Part shown: in pieces, positions 44,974 to 54,079 of the stretch | Numbering within the stretch: the stretch's first letter is position 1 | Layout of the letters: every line of letters begins with the position of its first letter | Notes under the pieces: model-generated | What the model was told of the DNA's origin: nothing | What the model saw: the letters and a program-made list of their open reading frames with translations, nothing else | The model's database searches: none | Translations under genes and position numbers: made by a program | NCBI GenBank assembly: GCA_025992895.1 | Contig: DAJPGA010000001.1 | Location: 1,196,501-1,260,500 of the forward strand | Reading direction: 5' to 3' | DNA from: Veillonellaceae bacterium | Lineage (GTDB): Bacteria > Bacillota > Negativicutes > Veillonellales > Dialisteraceae | DNA length: 64,000 nt

Positions 44974-45855
44974 ATGGGTCATATTTCTGTGATAGGCAGC
45001 TGTAACATGGATCTCATGATCGAGGCCGACAGAAGACCACAAGCCGGCGAAACAGTTATGGGAAAGAGACTGATCGTTTCTCCTGGAGGAAAAGGGGCCA
45101 ATCAGGCAGTAGCAGCAGCCCGACTTGGGGAAAAGGTATATATGATTGGCTGTGTTGGCAATGACGCTTATGGCAGCATGATGCTCGATACGCTCAAAGA
45201 GAACGGCGTGAATACGGATTATGTGTCTGTCCTGGACAATGAAGCGACCGGCACGGCGCACATCATTCTGGCAGAAGGCGATAACAGCATCATCGTATTG
45301 AAGGGTGCCAATGACAAAGTGGATAAAAATGTAGTTGATTCTGCTTTTGATATTATCAAGACATCTTCGCTTGTCATGCTCCAGCATGAGATTCCCATGG
45401 ATACTATTGGATATATCATTGACAGGTGCTATGAAGAAGGGATTCCGGTCATGCTGAATCCTGCACCTTACATGGATATCCCTGAAGAATGGATTGAAAA
45501 AGTTACATACCTGACTCCTAATGAACATGAAGCAGCGCTGATGTTTGAAGGAATGGACCGTGATGAAATTCTGAAAGCCCATGCCGGAAAGGTCATCATG
45601 ACCGTAGGAAAAGAAGGCGTTGTTTACGGGGATGGCGATGATGTGGTTCATGTTTCCGGATTTACTGTCTCTGCAGTAGATACGACCGGGGCAGGGGATA
45701 CATTCAACGGTGCTTTCGCAGCTGCAAGATGCGACGGGCTTCCGCTTAAGGAAGCAGTACGTTTTGCCAATGCGGCAGCGGCTTTGTCAGTTCAGAAGAT
45801 TGGCGCTCAGGGCGGCATGCCTTGGCGCAGTGAAGTGGAGGAGATGCTTTCATGA
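44974..45855 (+). CDS. rbsK: Ribokinase
   Basis: Phosphorylates D-ribose to ribose-5-phosphate. The 293-residue PfkB-family protein has the N-terminal GSCNMDLM, the sugar-binding SPGGKGANQAVAAARLG, and the C-terminal PfkB signature DTTGAGDTFNGAFAAA with the catalytic Asp. The start follows AGGGAGG. It is the first gene of rbsKDACB and overlaps rbsD by four bases. Confidence 0.95.
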   Translation: MGHISVIGSCNMDLMIEADRRPQAGETVMGKRLIVSPGGKGANQAVAAARLGEKVYMIGCVGNDAYGSMMLDTLKENGVNTDYVSVLDNEATGTAHIILAEGDNSIIVLKGANDKVDKNVVDSAFDIIKTSSLVMLQHEIPMDTIGYIIDRCYEEGIPVMLNPAPYMDIPEEWIEKVTYLTPNEHEAALMFEGMDRDEILKAHAGKVIMTVGKEGVVYGDGDDVVHVSGFTVSAVDTTGAGDTFNGAFAAARCDGLPLKEAVRFANAAAALSVQKIGAQGGMPWRSEVEEMLS

Positions 45856-46256
45856 ACAAGTATGGAATCTTAAACAGCAGCATTGCTAAAGTTCTGGCAG
45901 ATCTGGGCCATACAGATAAAATCTGCATTGGCGACTGCGGACTTCCTGTGCCAAGCGGCGTAGAGAAAATCGATCTGGCGCTTCGTTTCGGTGAACCGCT
46001 CTTTATCGAAGTTGTCAAAGAAGTGGCAAAGAACATGCAGATAGAGAAAATTTATCTGGCACCGGAAACAGCATCCAAGAATCCAAAGCAGTGGGAAGCA
46101 CTGAAAGAAGTATTCCCGGAAGACAAAGTCGAATGGGTCATGCTGAAGGACCACGAACAGCTGAAAGCAATGGAGAAGGATTGCAAGACTGTCATCAGGA
46201 CAGGAGAAGTTACTCCTTTCTCCAATATTATTCTCCAGTCCGGAGTCATCTTCTAA
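45852..46256 (+). CDS. rbsD: D-ribose pyranase
   Basis: Interconverts pyranose and furanose forms of ribose, giving the kinase its furanose substrate. The 134-residue protein has NSSIAKVLADLGHTDKI with the catalytic His, GDCGLPVP, DLALRFGEP, and the closing RTGEVTPFSNIILQSGVIF. Its ATG overlaps the rbsK stop. Confidence 0.95.
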   Translation: MNKYGILNSSIAKVLADLGHTDKICIGDCGLPVPSGVEKIDLALRFGEPLFIEVVKEVAKNMQIEKIYLAPETASKNPKQWEALKEVFPEDKVEWVMLKDHEQLKAMEKDCKTVIRTGEVTPFSNIILQSGVIF

Positions 46257-46274
46257 GAGAGGAATCTGAAGTAC

Positions 46275-47756
46275 ATGGATATAAATATGGTAGGGATTTG
46301 CAAATCCTTCGGTACGAACAAAGTACTCGGGGGAGTCAATCTCCATATTCGTCCCGGCGAAGTGCATGCTTTGATGGGCGAAAACGGGGCAGGCAAATCT
46401 ACATTGATGAATATTTTAACAGGGATTCATAAAGCGGATGCCGGAACGATTCTTGTCGATGGAAAGGAAGTCACATTCCAGAACAATAAGGATGCAGAAG
46501 AGCATGGCATTGCTTTTATTCATCAGGAACTCAATATATGGCCGAACTTGTCAGTGCTTGAAAATCTCTTCCCGACAAACCAGCCCAGAACACGTCTGGG
46601 ATTGATTGATTTCAAGGAAATGAGAAGACGCGCTGAAGCAAAGTGCAAGGAAATCGGAATTGAACTTCCTCTTGATGCAATTGCAGGAGAGTGCTCCGTA
46701 GGCCAGCAGCAGATGACTGAAATTACACGAAACCTGATGCTGGATGCCAAGACGGTCATCATGGACGAACCGACAGCTGCCTTGACAGAACGTGAAACCG
46801 ACAGCCTTTTTGCCGTCATGAAGACATTGAAGAACAACGGCGTATCTGTCATTTATATTTCCCACCGCATGGAAGAAGTATTCAATAACTGTGATACGAT
46901 CACCGTCATGCGTGACGGACAGACAATCAGCACGCGTCCTACGGAAGAAACAGGAATGGACCAGATCGTCAATGATATGGTTGGCCGTGTCATGAGCGAA
47001 TATTATCCGGTTCGTACGAACGTTCCGGGCGATGAAGTATTCCGCGTGGAAAACTTCACACAGCCCGGCGTGTTCCGTGATGTTTCCTTCTCCGTCAGGA
47101 AGGGCGAGATCCTTGGCGTGGCAGGGCTCATGGGCGCAGGACGTACGGAAATCATGAGAGCCATTTTTGGCGTCGATCCGCATGAATCCGGCAAGCTGTA
47201 CCTGGAAGGAAAGGAAATCACAATCAAGAAGCCGCTTGATGCAATCAATCATGGTTTCGGGTTCATTACAGAAAACAGAAAATCCGAAGGTCTGATCCTT
47301 GACTTCTCAATCGGAAAGAATATTGCGCTTCCCAGTGAAGAAAGACTGGCCAAGGGCCATGTCATCAATGCCAAAGCTGAACGGGATTTTTCCGAAGAAC
47401 TTTCCCACCGTTTGGGGGTTAAAGCACAGAGCATTGATTTGGCAGCAAGCACACTCTCTGGCGGCAATCAGCAGAAGGTCGTCATTGCCAAGTGGGTAGG
47501 CATGCACCCCAAGCTTCTGATCCTCGACGAACCGACAAGAGGCATCGATATCGGTGCGAAGAAGGATATTTATGATTTGATGAATGAACTGACCGCCAAA
47601 GGCGTGTCCATCATCATGGTTTCTTCCGAACTTCCGGAAGTCATCGGGATGAGTGACAGAATCATGGTTATCCATGAAGGCCGTGTGGCTGGAATCGTTG
47701 ATCATAAAGATGCAACACAGACAAGAATTATGACGCTTGCAACCGGAGGAGAGTAA
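46275..47756 (+). CDS. rbsA: Ribose ABC transporter ATP-binding protein
   Basis: A 493-residue double-ABC protein of the sugar type. First domain: GENGAGKSTLMNIL, the CSVGQQQM signature and VIMDEPTAALTERE. Second domain: a degenerate P-loop GLMGAGRTE (a normal trait of this family), LSGGNQQKVVIAKW and LLILDEPTRGIDIGAK. It energises import through RbsC. Spacing of 18 bases to rbsD and 5 bases to rbsC marks one operon. Confidence 0.95.
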   Translation: MDINMVGICKSFGTNKVLGGVNLHIRPGEVHALMGENGAGKSTLMNILTGIHKADAGTILVDGKEVTFQNNKDAEEHGIAFIHQELNIWPNLSVLENLFPTNQPRTRLGLIDFKEMRRRAEAKCKEIGIELPLDAIAGECSVGQQQMTEITRNLMLDAKTVIMDEPTAALTERETDSLFAVMKTLKNNGVSVIYISHRMEEVFNNCDTITVMRDGQTISTRPTEETGMDQIVNDMVGRVMSEYYPVRTNVPGDEVFRVENFTQPGVFRDVSFSVRKGEILGVAGLMGAGRTEIMRAIFGVDPHESGKLYLEGKEITIKKPLDAINHGFGFITENRKSEGLILDFSIGKNIALPSEERLAKGHVINAKAERDFSEELSHRLGVKAQSIDLAASTLSGGNQQKVVIAKWVGMHPKLLILDEPTRGIDIGAKKDIYDLMNELTAKGVSIIMVSSELPEVIGMSDRIMVIHEGRVAGIVDHKDATQTRIMTLATGGE

Positions 47757-47761
47757 AAAGA

Positions 47762-48700
47762 ATGAATTCCGCTAAAGTAAAAAACATTGTAAGAGAAATG
47801 GGTCCGCTGATTGGGCTGATTCTTCTCTTTATTGTCATTTCTGTATTGAATGACAGTTTCATCGATCCATCTAACTTAAGAAACCTGGCCAGACAGATTT
47901 CCATCAATGCACTGATCGCCTTTGGCATGACCTTCGTCATCCTGACGGGCGGCATTGACCTGTCTGTCGGTTCCATTCTGGCTCTTTCCAGTGCACTTAT
48001 GGCAAGCATGATTGCCAAAGGCACGAATCCGGAAATGGCAATCGTATTCTCTGCTTTCATCGGCATCCTTCTGGGAGCCGTGAACGGCATCATCATTTCT
48101 TATGGCAAGGTCGCACCTTTTATTGCTACACTGGCTACCATGACTATTTACCGCGGTGCTACCCTTGTTTATACAAACGGCAACCCGATCAGCGAATTGA
48201 CAGATGATCCTCTCTTCACAGGTTGTGGTCAGGGATTTGTCCTTGGAATTCCGGTTCCTGCGATTGTCATGCTGATTGCATTCTTCATCCTGTACTTCAT
48301 CCTGAAGAAGACTCCTCTTGGACGTCAGACTTATGCAGTAGGCGGCAATGAAAAGGTCTCCTACATTTCCGGGATTAAGATTGACAGAATCAAGATTTTT
48401 GCGTATGCTTTGACTGGATGCCTTTGTGCGGTGGCAGGCGCTATCCTGACTGCTCGTCTGAACAGTGCCCAGCCTACAGCCGGCATGGGTTATGAACTTG
48501 ATGCTATCGCTGCAGTAGTACTTGGCGGTACATCTCTGGCCGGCGGTAAAGGCCGTATTTCCGGTACTTTGATCGGTGCTCTGATCATTGGTACATTGAA
48601 TAACGGTCTTAACATACTGAACGTATCCAGCTTCTACCAGCAGGTTGTCAAAGGTATAGTTATTTTGCTCGCAGTACTTATGGATCGCAAGAAAAACTAA
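47762..48700 (+). CDS. rbsC: Ribose ABC transporter permease
   Basis: A 312-residue inner-membrane protein with about eight to ten helices and the family motifs FVILTGGIDLSVGSI, GAVNGIIISYGKVAPFIATLATM and AVVLGGTSLAGGKGRISGTLIGA. Its ribosome site (GGAGGAGAG) lies in the end of rbsA. It works with RbsA and RbsB. Confidence 0.95.
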   Translation: MNSAKVKNIVREMGPLIGLILLFIVISVLNDSFIDPSNLRNLARQISINALIAFGMTFVILTGGIDLSVGSILALSSALMASMIAKGTNPEMAIVFSAFIGILLGAVNGIIISYGKVAPFIATLATMTIYRGATLVYTNGNPISELTDDPLFTGCGQGFVLGIPVPAIVMLIAFFILYFILKKTPLGRQTYAVGGNEKVSYISGIKIDRIKIFAYALTGCLCAVAGAILTARLNSAQPTAGMGYELDAIAAVVLGGTSLAGGKGRISGTLIGALIIGTLNNGLNILNVSSFYQQVVKGIVILLAVLMDRKKN

Positions 48701-48712
48701 GGAGGAAGACAA

Positions 48713-49630
48713 TTGTTAAAGAAAATCGCTTTGGCTGCAATGATCGGTGCAGCACTTATTTCTGTCGCAGGCTGCGGCTCTTCTGATAAGAAGTCCAACG
48801 GAGCAGCTTCTGGCTCCAAGAATGTTACGATCGGCTTCTCTGTTTCCACACAGAACAACCCGTTCTTCGTAACCATGGCTAACAGCGTAAAAGCCGCTGC
48901 TGATAAAGCCGGTGTCAATGTTAAAATCGTTGATGCTCAGAATGACCCTGCAAAGCAGGCTAATGATATCGCAGATCTGCTCCAGGGCAACATCAGCGTA
49001 CTCATCGTAAACCCGGTTGACTCCGCTGCCATCTCCAACTCTGTCATCGCAGCAAATAAGGCAAAGATTCCGGTTATCACCATTGACCGCTCTTCCGATA
49101 AGGGCGAAGTTGCAGCTCATATCGCTTCCAACAACGTCAAAGGCGGCGAAATGGCAGCTAACTTCATCGTTTCTAAACTTGGCGAAGGTGTTCCGGTTGC
49201 TGAACTGGAAGGTATTCCAGGCGCATCTGCTACACGTGAACGCGGCCAGGGCTTCCATAACATTGCCGACAATAAACTGAAGGTTGTTGCAAAGCAGAGC
49301 GCAGACTTTGACAGAAGCAAGGGCCTGACAGTTACTGAAAATATTCTTCAGGCAAATCCTGAAATCAAGGCTATTTTCGCTCAGAATGACGAAATGGCTC
49401 TTGGCGCAGTCAGCGCAGCAAAAGCTGCTAACAAGCAGCTCCTGATTATCGGCTTCGACGGCACTGCTGACGGCATCAAAGCTGTCAACGACGGCGAAAT
49501 GGCAGCTACCATTGCTCAGCAGCCAGATAAGATGGGCGAAATCGGCGTTGATACCGCTATTAAGCTCGCTAAGCATGAAAACGTAGAAAAGAATATTGCT
49601 GTTGACCTGAAACTGGTTGAAAAGAAATAA
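48713..49630 (+). CDS. rbsB: Ribose-binding lipoprotein
   Basis: The substrate-binding protein of the transporter. The start is a TTG at 48713 with AAGGAGGA before it. A lipoprotein signal peptide ends in the lipobox VAGC, with Cys21 as the lipidated residue; proteobacterial RbsB is soluble, so a lipid anchor is the Gram-positive style. The mature part has the two-lobed sugar-binding fold with VSTQNNPFF, NPVDSAAISNSV, TIDRSSDKG and IIGFDGTADGIKAV. Last gene of the operon, closed by a terminator. Confidence 0.94.
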   Translation: MLKKIALAAMIGAALISVAGCGSSDKKSNGAASGSKNVTIGFSVSTQNNPFFVTMANSVKAAADKAGVNVKIVDAQNDPAKQANDIADLLQGNISVLIVNPVDSAAISNSVIAANKAKIPVITIDRSSDKGEVAAHIASNNVKGGEMAANFIVSKLGEGVPVAELEGIPGASATRERGQGFHNIADNKLKVVAKQSADFDRSKGLTVTENILQANPEIKAIFAQNDEMALGAVSAAKAANKQLLIIGFDGTADGIKAVNDGEMAATIAQQPDKMGEIGVDTAIKLAKHENVEKNIAVDLKLVEKK

Positions 49631-49656
49631 TCTTTTCTAAAATGACAACCTGAATT

Positions 49657-49690
49657 AAAAACCGCGGCCTTCGTGCCGCGGTTTTTCTTT
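49657..49690 (+). terminator. Terminator after rbsB
   Basis: ACCGCGGC/GCCGCGGT with a six-base loop, flanked by A-run and T-run. Confidence 0.92.
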
Positions 49691-49752
49691 TTGATTTGAT
49701 ATCGGTAAGCTTTTTACGTGCATTTATTGAATATATTATTCGTTATTATTCA

Positions 49753-49781
49753 TTGACGATGATGCCTGCTAAATTTATAAT
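49753..49781 (+). promoter_or_regulatory. Promoter for murB
   Basis: TTGACG, 17 bases, exact TATAAT, ending 36 bases before murB. Confidence 0.8.
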
Positions 49782-49817
49782 AGGAGAAGCATAAAAATTA
49801 ATGGAAAAGGAATCTAT

Positions 49818-50726
49818 ATGAATTTAAATGACGCAAATCTTTTCTCCGGCGTTTTAGGAGAAAATCAAATAAAAGTGAACGAACCTATGAGCAGGCATAC
49901 GACATTTGGTATTGGCGGGCCCGCTGATTTTTTTCTGCTGCCTGAAACGACAGAAGAATTATGCATCATTACCAAACTGGTCAGAAAGAATAATCTGCCG
50001 CTCTTCATCCTTGGCGGCGGCGCGAACCTTCTTGTCAGGGACAAGGGAATACGCGGTGTTGTCATCTGCACATCCCGTCTTCAGGGCATTGAAAAAATAG
50101 GAAATATGCTTAAAGTATCAAGCGGCATTCCGACAGCCGCTGTTGCCAGGAAGGCTCTTTCATACGGCCTCTCCGGGATGGAATTTGCAAGCGGCATCCC
50201 GGGTTCTATCGGCGGAGCTGCATTCATGAATGCGGGTGCTTATGGCGGGGAAATGTCAAAAATCATTTCCCAGGCGACGGTCTGCGATACGAGCGGCGAC
50301 CTTGTTGTTTATGACAAGAAGGATCTCGGATATTCTTACCGCCAAAGCCGTTTCATGCAGAAAGGCGAGGTCATTGTAGATATTACACTCTCCCTCAAGG
50401 AAGGCAATGAAAACGATATCAAGGCGCTTATGGATGATTTGAACGGAAGACGCAGATCCAAGCAGCCGCTGGACAAGAAGAGCGCAGGAAGCACCTTTAA
50501 ACGCCCTGAGGGCCATTTCGTAGGCCAGATGATAGAAGAATTAGGGCTTAAGGGATTTTCTGTCGGAGATGCCCAGGTGAGCGAAATGCATGCCGGATTC
50601 CTGATCAATAACGGCAACGCCAGCTGCGAAGATATGCTCCAGCTGATTCATGTAGTACAGGGAAAAGTGAAGGAAGCCTATGGAGTCGATCTGCATACGG
50701 AAGTACAGATTGTCGGAGAAGAATAA
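49818..50726 (+). CDS. murB: UDP-N-acetylenolpyruvoylglucosamine reductase
   Basis: Makes UDP-N-acetylmuramate with FAD and NADPH. The 302-residue protein has the FAD-binding PLFILGGGANLLVRD and ASGIPGSIGGAAFMNAGAYGGEM, the catalytic Ser loop in KKSAGSTFKRPEG, and a closing GFLINNGNASCEDML and LHTEVQIVGE. It is of the type common in Gram-positives (FTTFxIGGPADF-like start). Upstream promoter is strong; the ribosome site (AAAAGGA) is modest. The next gene, 60 bases on, may be co-transcribed. Confidence 0.95.
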   Translation: MNLNDANLFSGVLGENQIKVNEPMSRHTTFGIGGPADFFLLPETTEELCIITKLVRKNNLPLFILGGGANLLVRDKGIRGVVICTSRLQGIEKIGNMLKVSSGIPTAAVARKALSYGLSGMEFASGIPGSIGGAAFMNAGAYGGEMSKIISQATVCDTSGDLVVYDKKDLGYSYRQSRFMQKGEVIVDITLSLKEGNENDIKALMDDLNGRRRSKQPLDKKSAGSTFKRPEGHFVGQMIEELGLKGFSVGDAQVSEMHAGFLINNGNASCEDMLQLIHVVQGKVKEAYGVDLHTEVQIVGEE

Positions 50727-50786
50727 TCCAGTAAATGCTCTTTTTATGAATTGATTGACTGTTTTTAAGAAAGAAGGCAGGCTGCA

Positions 50787-51623
50787 ATGGAAGTCATAGC
50801 ATTTTTTGGTCCACCCGGAACAGGAAAAAGTGACAGGGCTCTTGTTGTAGCCTATGAAAATAAAGCGTCCTGTATTATTGACGACGGAATCCTTATTTAC
50901 CACAGCAGAATCGTGGCCGGCAAATCAGCCAAGCGCGAAGAAAGCCGCCTGAAGGCTGTCAGGCGAGCTATTTTCTGGGATGCGGAGCAGAGGGAAGAAG
51001 TCAGGCAGGCTCTTGAGAAAATCAATCCGAAGCGTGTCCTAATCCTTGGTACGTCGGACCGCATGGTAGAGACGATCTGCGAGGCACTGGGACTTCCAAA
51101 GCCATCCAAGTATATCAGGATTCAGGATGTCGCCCGTCCGGATGAGATGCTTAAGGCAAAAGAAGCAAGGAACAAGGAAGGAAAGCACGTTATTCCTGTC
51201 CCTACCATGGAACTGAAGCCTTACTTCAAAGGGTACCTCATTGATCCGCTCCGTTTCTTCCGTAACAGGAAGAAGGAAATGCCGAAGCGTTTCAGCGAGA
51301 ATGAGGAAAGATCTGTGGTAAGGCCGGTTTTCAGCTATTACGGGAAGCTCTCGTTTTCTGACCGTGTCATTGAGTCGCTGGTGTATTATGCAGTCAGGGA
51401 TATGAAAAAAATCCGCATTACGCATGTCAGAAGCGAGAAAAGCACGGGCCAGATGAATGGGATCATCCTTTTCATTGATGTCTCCGTAAAGCCCGGAACA
51501 CCGCAGGAAATCAAGAAAATCATCCATACGATGAGAGACCGCATCCAAAGGGAAATCGAGCATACGACTGGCATGTCGCTCGATACGATCAAGGTCAATG
51601 TGACGACCGGAGTGACGCGGTAA
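50787..51623 (+). CDS. P-loop NTPase with a C-terminal Asp23-like domain
   Basis: A 278-residue cytosolic protein. Walker A GPPGTGKS lies at residues 8-15, followed by a compact nucleotide-binding part with RVLILGTSDRMVETICEALGL (about 92-113). After a charged, proline-containing linker the last 90 residues (SFSDRVIESLVYYAVRD, then ILFIDVSVKPGTPQEI and TGMSLDTIKVNVTTGV) look like the Asp23/Gls24 fold. No clear Walker B DExx is seen. The family name is not known to me. The start follows AAGAAGGCAGG, 60 bases after murB with no terminator between, and the T-box promoter of metY follows. Function unknown; envelope stress is a possibility suggested only by the Asp23-like part. Confidence 0.7.
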   Translation: MEVIAFFGPPGTGKSDRALVVAYENKASCIIDDGILIYHSRIVAGKSAKREESRLKAVRRAIFWDAEQREEVRQALEKINPKRVLILGTSDRMVETICEALGLPKPSKYIRIQDVARPDEMLKAKEARNKEGKHVIPVPTMELKPYFKGYLIDPLRFFRNRKKEMPKRFSENEERSVVRPVFSYYGKLSFSDRVIESLVYYAVRDMKKIRITHVRSEKSTGQMNGIILFIDVSVKPGTPQEIKKIIHTMRDRIQREIEHTTGMSLDTIKVNVTTGVTR

Positions 51624-51645
51624 AGAAAATCGTCAAATAATTTTC

Positions 51646-51674
51646 TTGACAGAGATTTGTCCATATGGTAAGTT
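51646..51674 (+). promoter_or_regulatory. Promoter of the T-box leader
   Basis: Exact TTGACA, 17 bases, TAAGTT preceded by TATGG. The predicted start near 51681 coincides with the first base of Stem I. Confidence 0.75.
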
Positions 51675-51680
51675 AGATGC

Positions 51681-51939
51681 AACTCTAAACGATGAGGAAA
51701 AGAGTAAACAGATGGCGGCAGCCAAGCGAGTCCGGATAGTGGAAGCGGATATGTCAAAACTGTTGAAGTGCATTTCTGAGTTTGAAAGGCTGAAACCAAG
51801 TAGGCTTTCCCGGGTCCTCCCGATACAGAGGCACGGTATGCGGCACAGGCCAAGTACCTGTTAAGGCATGTATGGCGACATATATGCAAAATTAGGTGGA
51901 ATCACGTAGCTCTCGTCCTAAACGGATGGGGGCTTTTTT
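51681..51939 (+). ncRNA. T-box leader, probably sensing tRNA-Cys, upstream of metY
   Basis: Stem I opens with AACTC (51681-51685) and closes with GAGTT (51778-51782); inside are the expected GATGAGGAAAAGAGTA and GAGTCCGGATAGTGGAAGC elements (the second 19 bases). The specifier loop reads GAAGTGCATTTCTGAG, with TGC at 51769-51771 followed by A. The T-box TTAGGTGGAATCACG lies at 51892-51906. Its TTAGG can pair with CCTAA (51917-51921) as antiterminator, against a terminator GCTCTCGTCC/GGATGGGGGC plus six T. UGGA in the bulge would pair with a U discriminator, the base found in tRNA-Cys and not in tRNA-Met. Uncharged tRNA-Cys would thus turn on metY. Confidence 0.88.
51909..51939 (+). terminator. 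T-box conditional terminator
   Basis: GCTCTCGTCC (51909-51918) pairs with GGATGGGGGC (51924-51933) with some G-T pairs, followed by six T. It excludes the TTAGG/CCTAA antiterminator. Confidence 0.85.
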
Positions 51940-52002
51940 GATTACATGAAGAGCAGTGCCTCTTCATGATCCGTTTTGAGTAAGCGCAAAGGAGAAGTCA
52001 TT

Positions 52003-52029
52003 ATGATGGAAAGGCGATGTCGTAGTTAA
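52003..52029 (+). CDS. Possible eight-codon leader peptide MMERRCRS
   Basis: Between the T-box and metY, AAAGGAG (51988-51994) is followed after eight bases by ATG ATG GAA AGG CGA TGT CGT AGT TAA. The encoded peptide contains Cys at codon 6 flanked by Arg codons, two of them rare types (AGG, CGA). It could be a second, translational sensor, or it could be chance. A hairpin GTGCAG/CTGCAC (52067-52084) follows before the metY ribosome site. Confidence 0.3.
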   Translation: MMERRCRS

Positions 52030-52116
52030 GAGACTGGGAAGCATAGAAGAAGCGTATTAAAAATGAGTGCAGAATGACCTGCACGTATAAACGGATTTCC
52101 AAGGGAGGAAAATAAG

Positions 52117-53400
52117 ATGAGCGAAAAGAAACTTCATTTTGAAACATTACAACAGCATGCAGGCCAGGTGCCGGATCCGGTAACAGGGGCAAGAGCCGTT
52201 CCGATTTATCAGACGACATCCTATGTATTCAAGGATGCACAGGAAGCAGAAGACCGCTTCGCACTCCGCAATCCGGGTTACATTTATGGCCGCCTGACCA
52301 ATCCGACGCAGGATGTACTGGAAAAGAGACTGGCAGCCCTTGAAGGCGGCACAGCAGGCCTTGCTGTAGCAAGCGGCGCAGCAGCAGTTACGTATTCCAT
52401 TTTGAATATTGCAGGAGCCGGCGATGAAATCGTTGCCGCATCCACCCTTTACGGCGGCACCTATGAGCTCTTTACCGATACACTGCCGCAGCTCGGCATT
52501 ACGACCCATTTCGTAGATCCTGATCATCCGGAAGAAATTGAAAAGGCGATTACTCCAAAGACAAAAGCAGTCTATATCGAAACATTGGGAAATCCGGCCA
52601 TCAACATCCCGGACTTTGATCTGATCAGGGATATCGCTCATGCCAGGAATCTTCCTGTACTTGTTGATAATACATTTGCTACACCTTACTTATTCCGTCC
52701 TCTGGAACACGGGCTTGACGTATCCATCCATTCCACGACAAAATTCATCGGCGGACACGGCACGACACTGGGTGGTGCTATCATTGAAAACGGAGCATTC
52801 AACTGGAACCAGCCGGAAAGATATCCTCATTTCGCAAAACCGGATGCATCCTATCATGGAATCAATTTTGCAACAGACATCCCGGGAGCCGGCTTCGTAA
52901 CAAGAATCCGTGCCAAAGTACTCAGAGATACCGGCGCAGCCATTTCCCCGATTTCCGCATGGTTCTTTATTCAGGGACTTGAAACACTGTCCCTCCGTGT
53001 AGAAAGACATGTTTACAACGCAACGAAAGTGGCTGAATACCTGGAAGCTCATCCGAAGGTAGCAAAGGTCAACTATCCGGGCCTCAAATCTTCTCCATAT
53101 CATAAACTGCAGGAAAAATACCTGCCGAAGGGCGCGGGTTCCATTTTCTCCATCGAGCTGAAAGACGGGTTTGAAGCAGCCAGAAAATTCATTGACAACC
53201 TCGAAATCTTCTCCGACCTTGCCAATGTAGGCGACTCCAAATCTCTCGTCGTTCATCCGGCCTCCACTACCCATCAGCAGCTTGATGAAGCAGCACAGAA
53301 GGCAGCAGGAATCACACCGGGAACCGTACGTATTTCTGTAGGCATTGAAAATGTCGACGATCTCCTGAATGATCTGGAACAGGCTCTTGCCAAAATTTGA
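52117..53400 (+). CDS. metY: O-acetylhomoserine sulfhydrylase (homocysteine synthase)
   Basis: PLP enzyme that joins sulfide and O-acetyl-homoserine to homocysteine. The 427-residue protein has the Cys/Met-metabolism family motifs [54 protein letters not shown] and the PLP-lysine segment [11 protein letters not shown]. The long insertion with [17 protein letters not shown] [21 protein letters not shown] marks MetY rather than the shorter MetB/MetC types. The start follows AAGGGAGGAAA. It is controlled by the T-box upstream and ends in a terminator. Confidence 0.94.
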   Translation: MSEKKLHFETLQQHAGQVPDPVTGARAVPIYQTTSYVFKDAQEAEDRFALRNPGYIYGRLTNPTQDVLEKRLAALEGGTAGLAVASGAAAVTYSILNIAGAGDEIVAASTLYGGTYELFTDTLPQLGITTHFVDPDHPEEIEKAITPKTKAVYIETLGNPAINIPDFDLIRDIAHARNLPVLVDNTFATPYLFRPLEHGLDVSIHSTTKFIGGHGTTLGGAIIENGAFNWNQPERYPHFAKPDASYHGINFATDIPGAGFVTRIRAKVLRDTGAAISPISAWFFIQGLETLSLRVERHVYNATKVAEYLEAHPKVAKVNYPGLKSSPYHKLQEKYLPKGAGSIFSIELKDGFEAARKFIDNLEIFSDLANVGDSKSLVVHPASTTHQQLDEAAQKAAGITPGTVRISVGIENVDDLLNDLEQALAKI

Positions 53401-53464
53401 TGAATAAAATCAGATATCTTCTGAATGCAGGGGAGATCCTGTTCTCTGGTGAAGATTGAAAATG

Positions 53465-53505
53465 AAAAGGCAGTGTGCGGTAATTTTGCACACTGCCTTT
53501 TATAG
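53465..53505. terminator. Bidirectional terminator between metY and the thioesterase gene
   Basis: A 14-base-pair perfect stem (AAAAGGCAGTGTGC with GCACACTGCCTTTT) with a nine-base loop. Stops the two converging genes. Confidence 0.92.
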
Positions 53506-53521
53506 TGATGATTAAAAAATT

Positions 53522-53977
53522 CTAGCCGTTCCAGTGGTGGGGGATTTCAGGAAATTCTCCGATGACCATCATGTTGGCAAGGATATTGGACATAAGGCGT
53601 CCTTCCTCGTCGCGCATTTCAGCGGTAATGGCGATGGTAGAGCGGCCGCGGTGAGTGACCTTGCTCGTGACGCGGATTGTTTCTCCAGGCGTTACCGTAC
53701 GGATGAAATTCATCGTCAGTGTAACTGTTGCAACGACGGCGCCTACGGTTGCGCTCGTCACACCTGTAACGGAATCAGCAAGCGCGGCAAAAACGCCTCC
53801 ATGAATGACGCCTCTCTGGTTGTTATGCTTTTCGGGGTCGGTCTTAAGGCTGACCGTTGCGCTTCCGCAGTGAATTTCTTCAATGTTGATATGGAAGTAA
53901 TCCATCATGAAATGATTGGGCTTGTATATATCTCTGATGTGCTGCCTGATTTGTTCTGGGTCTGTTAAAATTTCCAT
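53522..53977 (-). CDS. PaaI-type hotdog-fold thioesterase
   Basis: A 151-residue acyl-CoA thioesterase-like protein of the hotdog fold. The signature GVIHGGVFAALADSVTG (about 58-74) holds the HGG helix start and the catalytic Asp of the PaaI group; strands such as VTLTMNFIRTVTPGETIRV follow. The true substrate is unknown. The start at 53977 follows CGGGAGGTT; a longer frame upstream to 54097 adds about 40 residues with no ribosome site. Confidence 0.85.
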   Translation of the reverse strand: MEILTDPEQIRQHIRDIYKPNHFMMDYFHINIEEIHCGSATVSLKTDPEKHNNQRGVIHGGVFAALADSVTGVTSATVGAVVATVTLTMNFIRTVTPGETIRVTSKVTHRGRSTIAITAEMRDEEGRLMSNILANMMVIGEFPEIPHHWNG

Positions 53978-54079
53978 AAATAACCTCCCGCTGAAATAAG
54001 GAACTATATAAACAATCATAATCACGCACCGGGGGGAATTGCAAGAATGAATCATCCTGACAGGAGAAATCCGTTCCAC

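Noticed and set aside
51640..52116. SAM (S-box) riboswitch before metY
   Set aside because: No S-box core is present, while Stem I, the specifier loop, the T-box sequence and the terminator of a T-box leader are all found.
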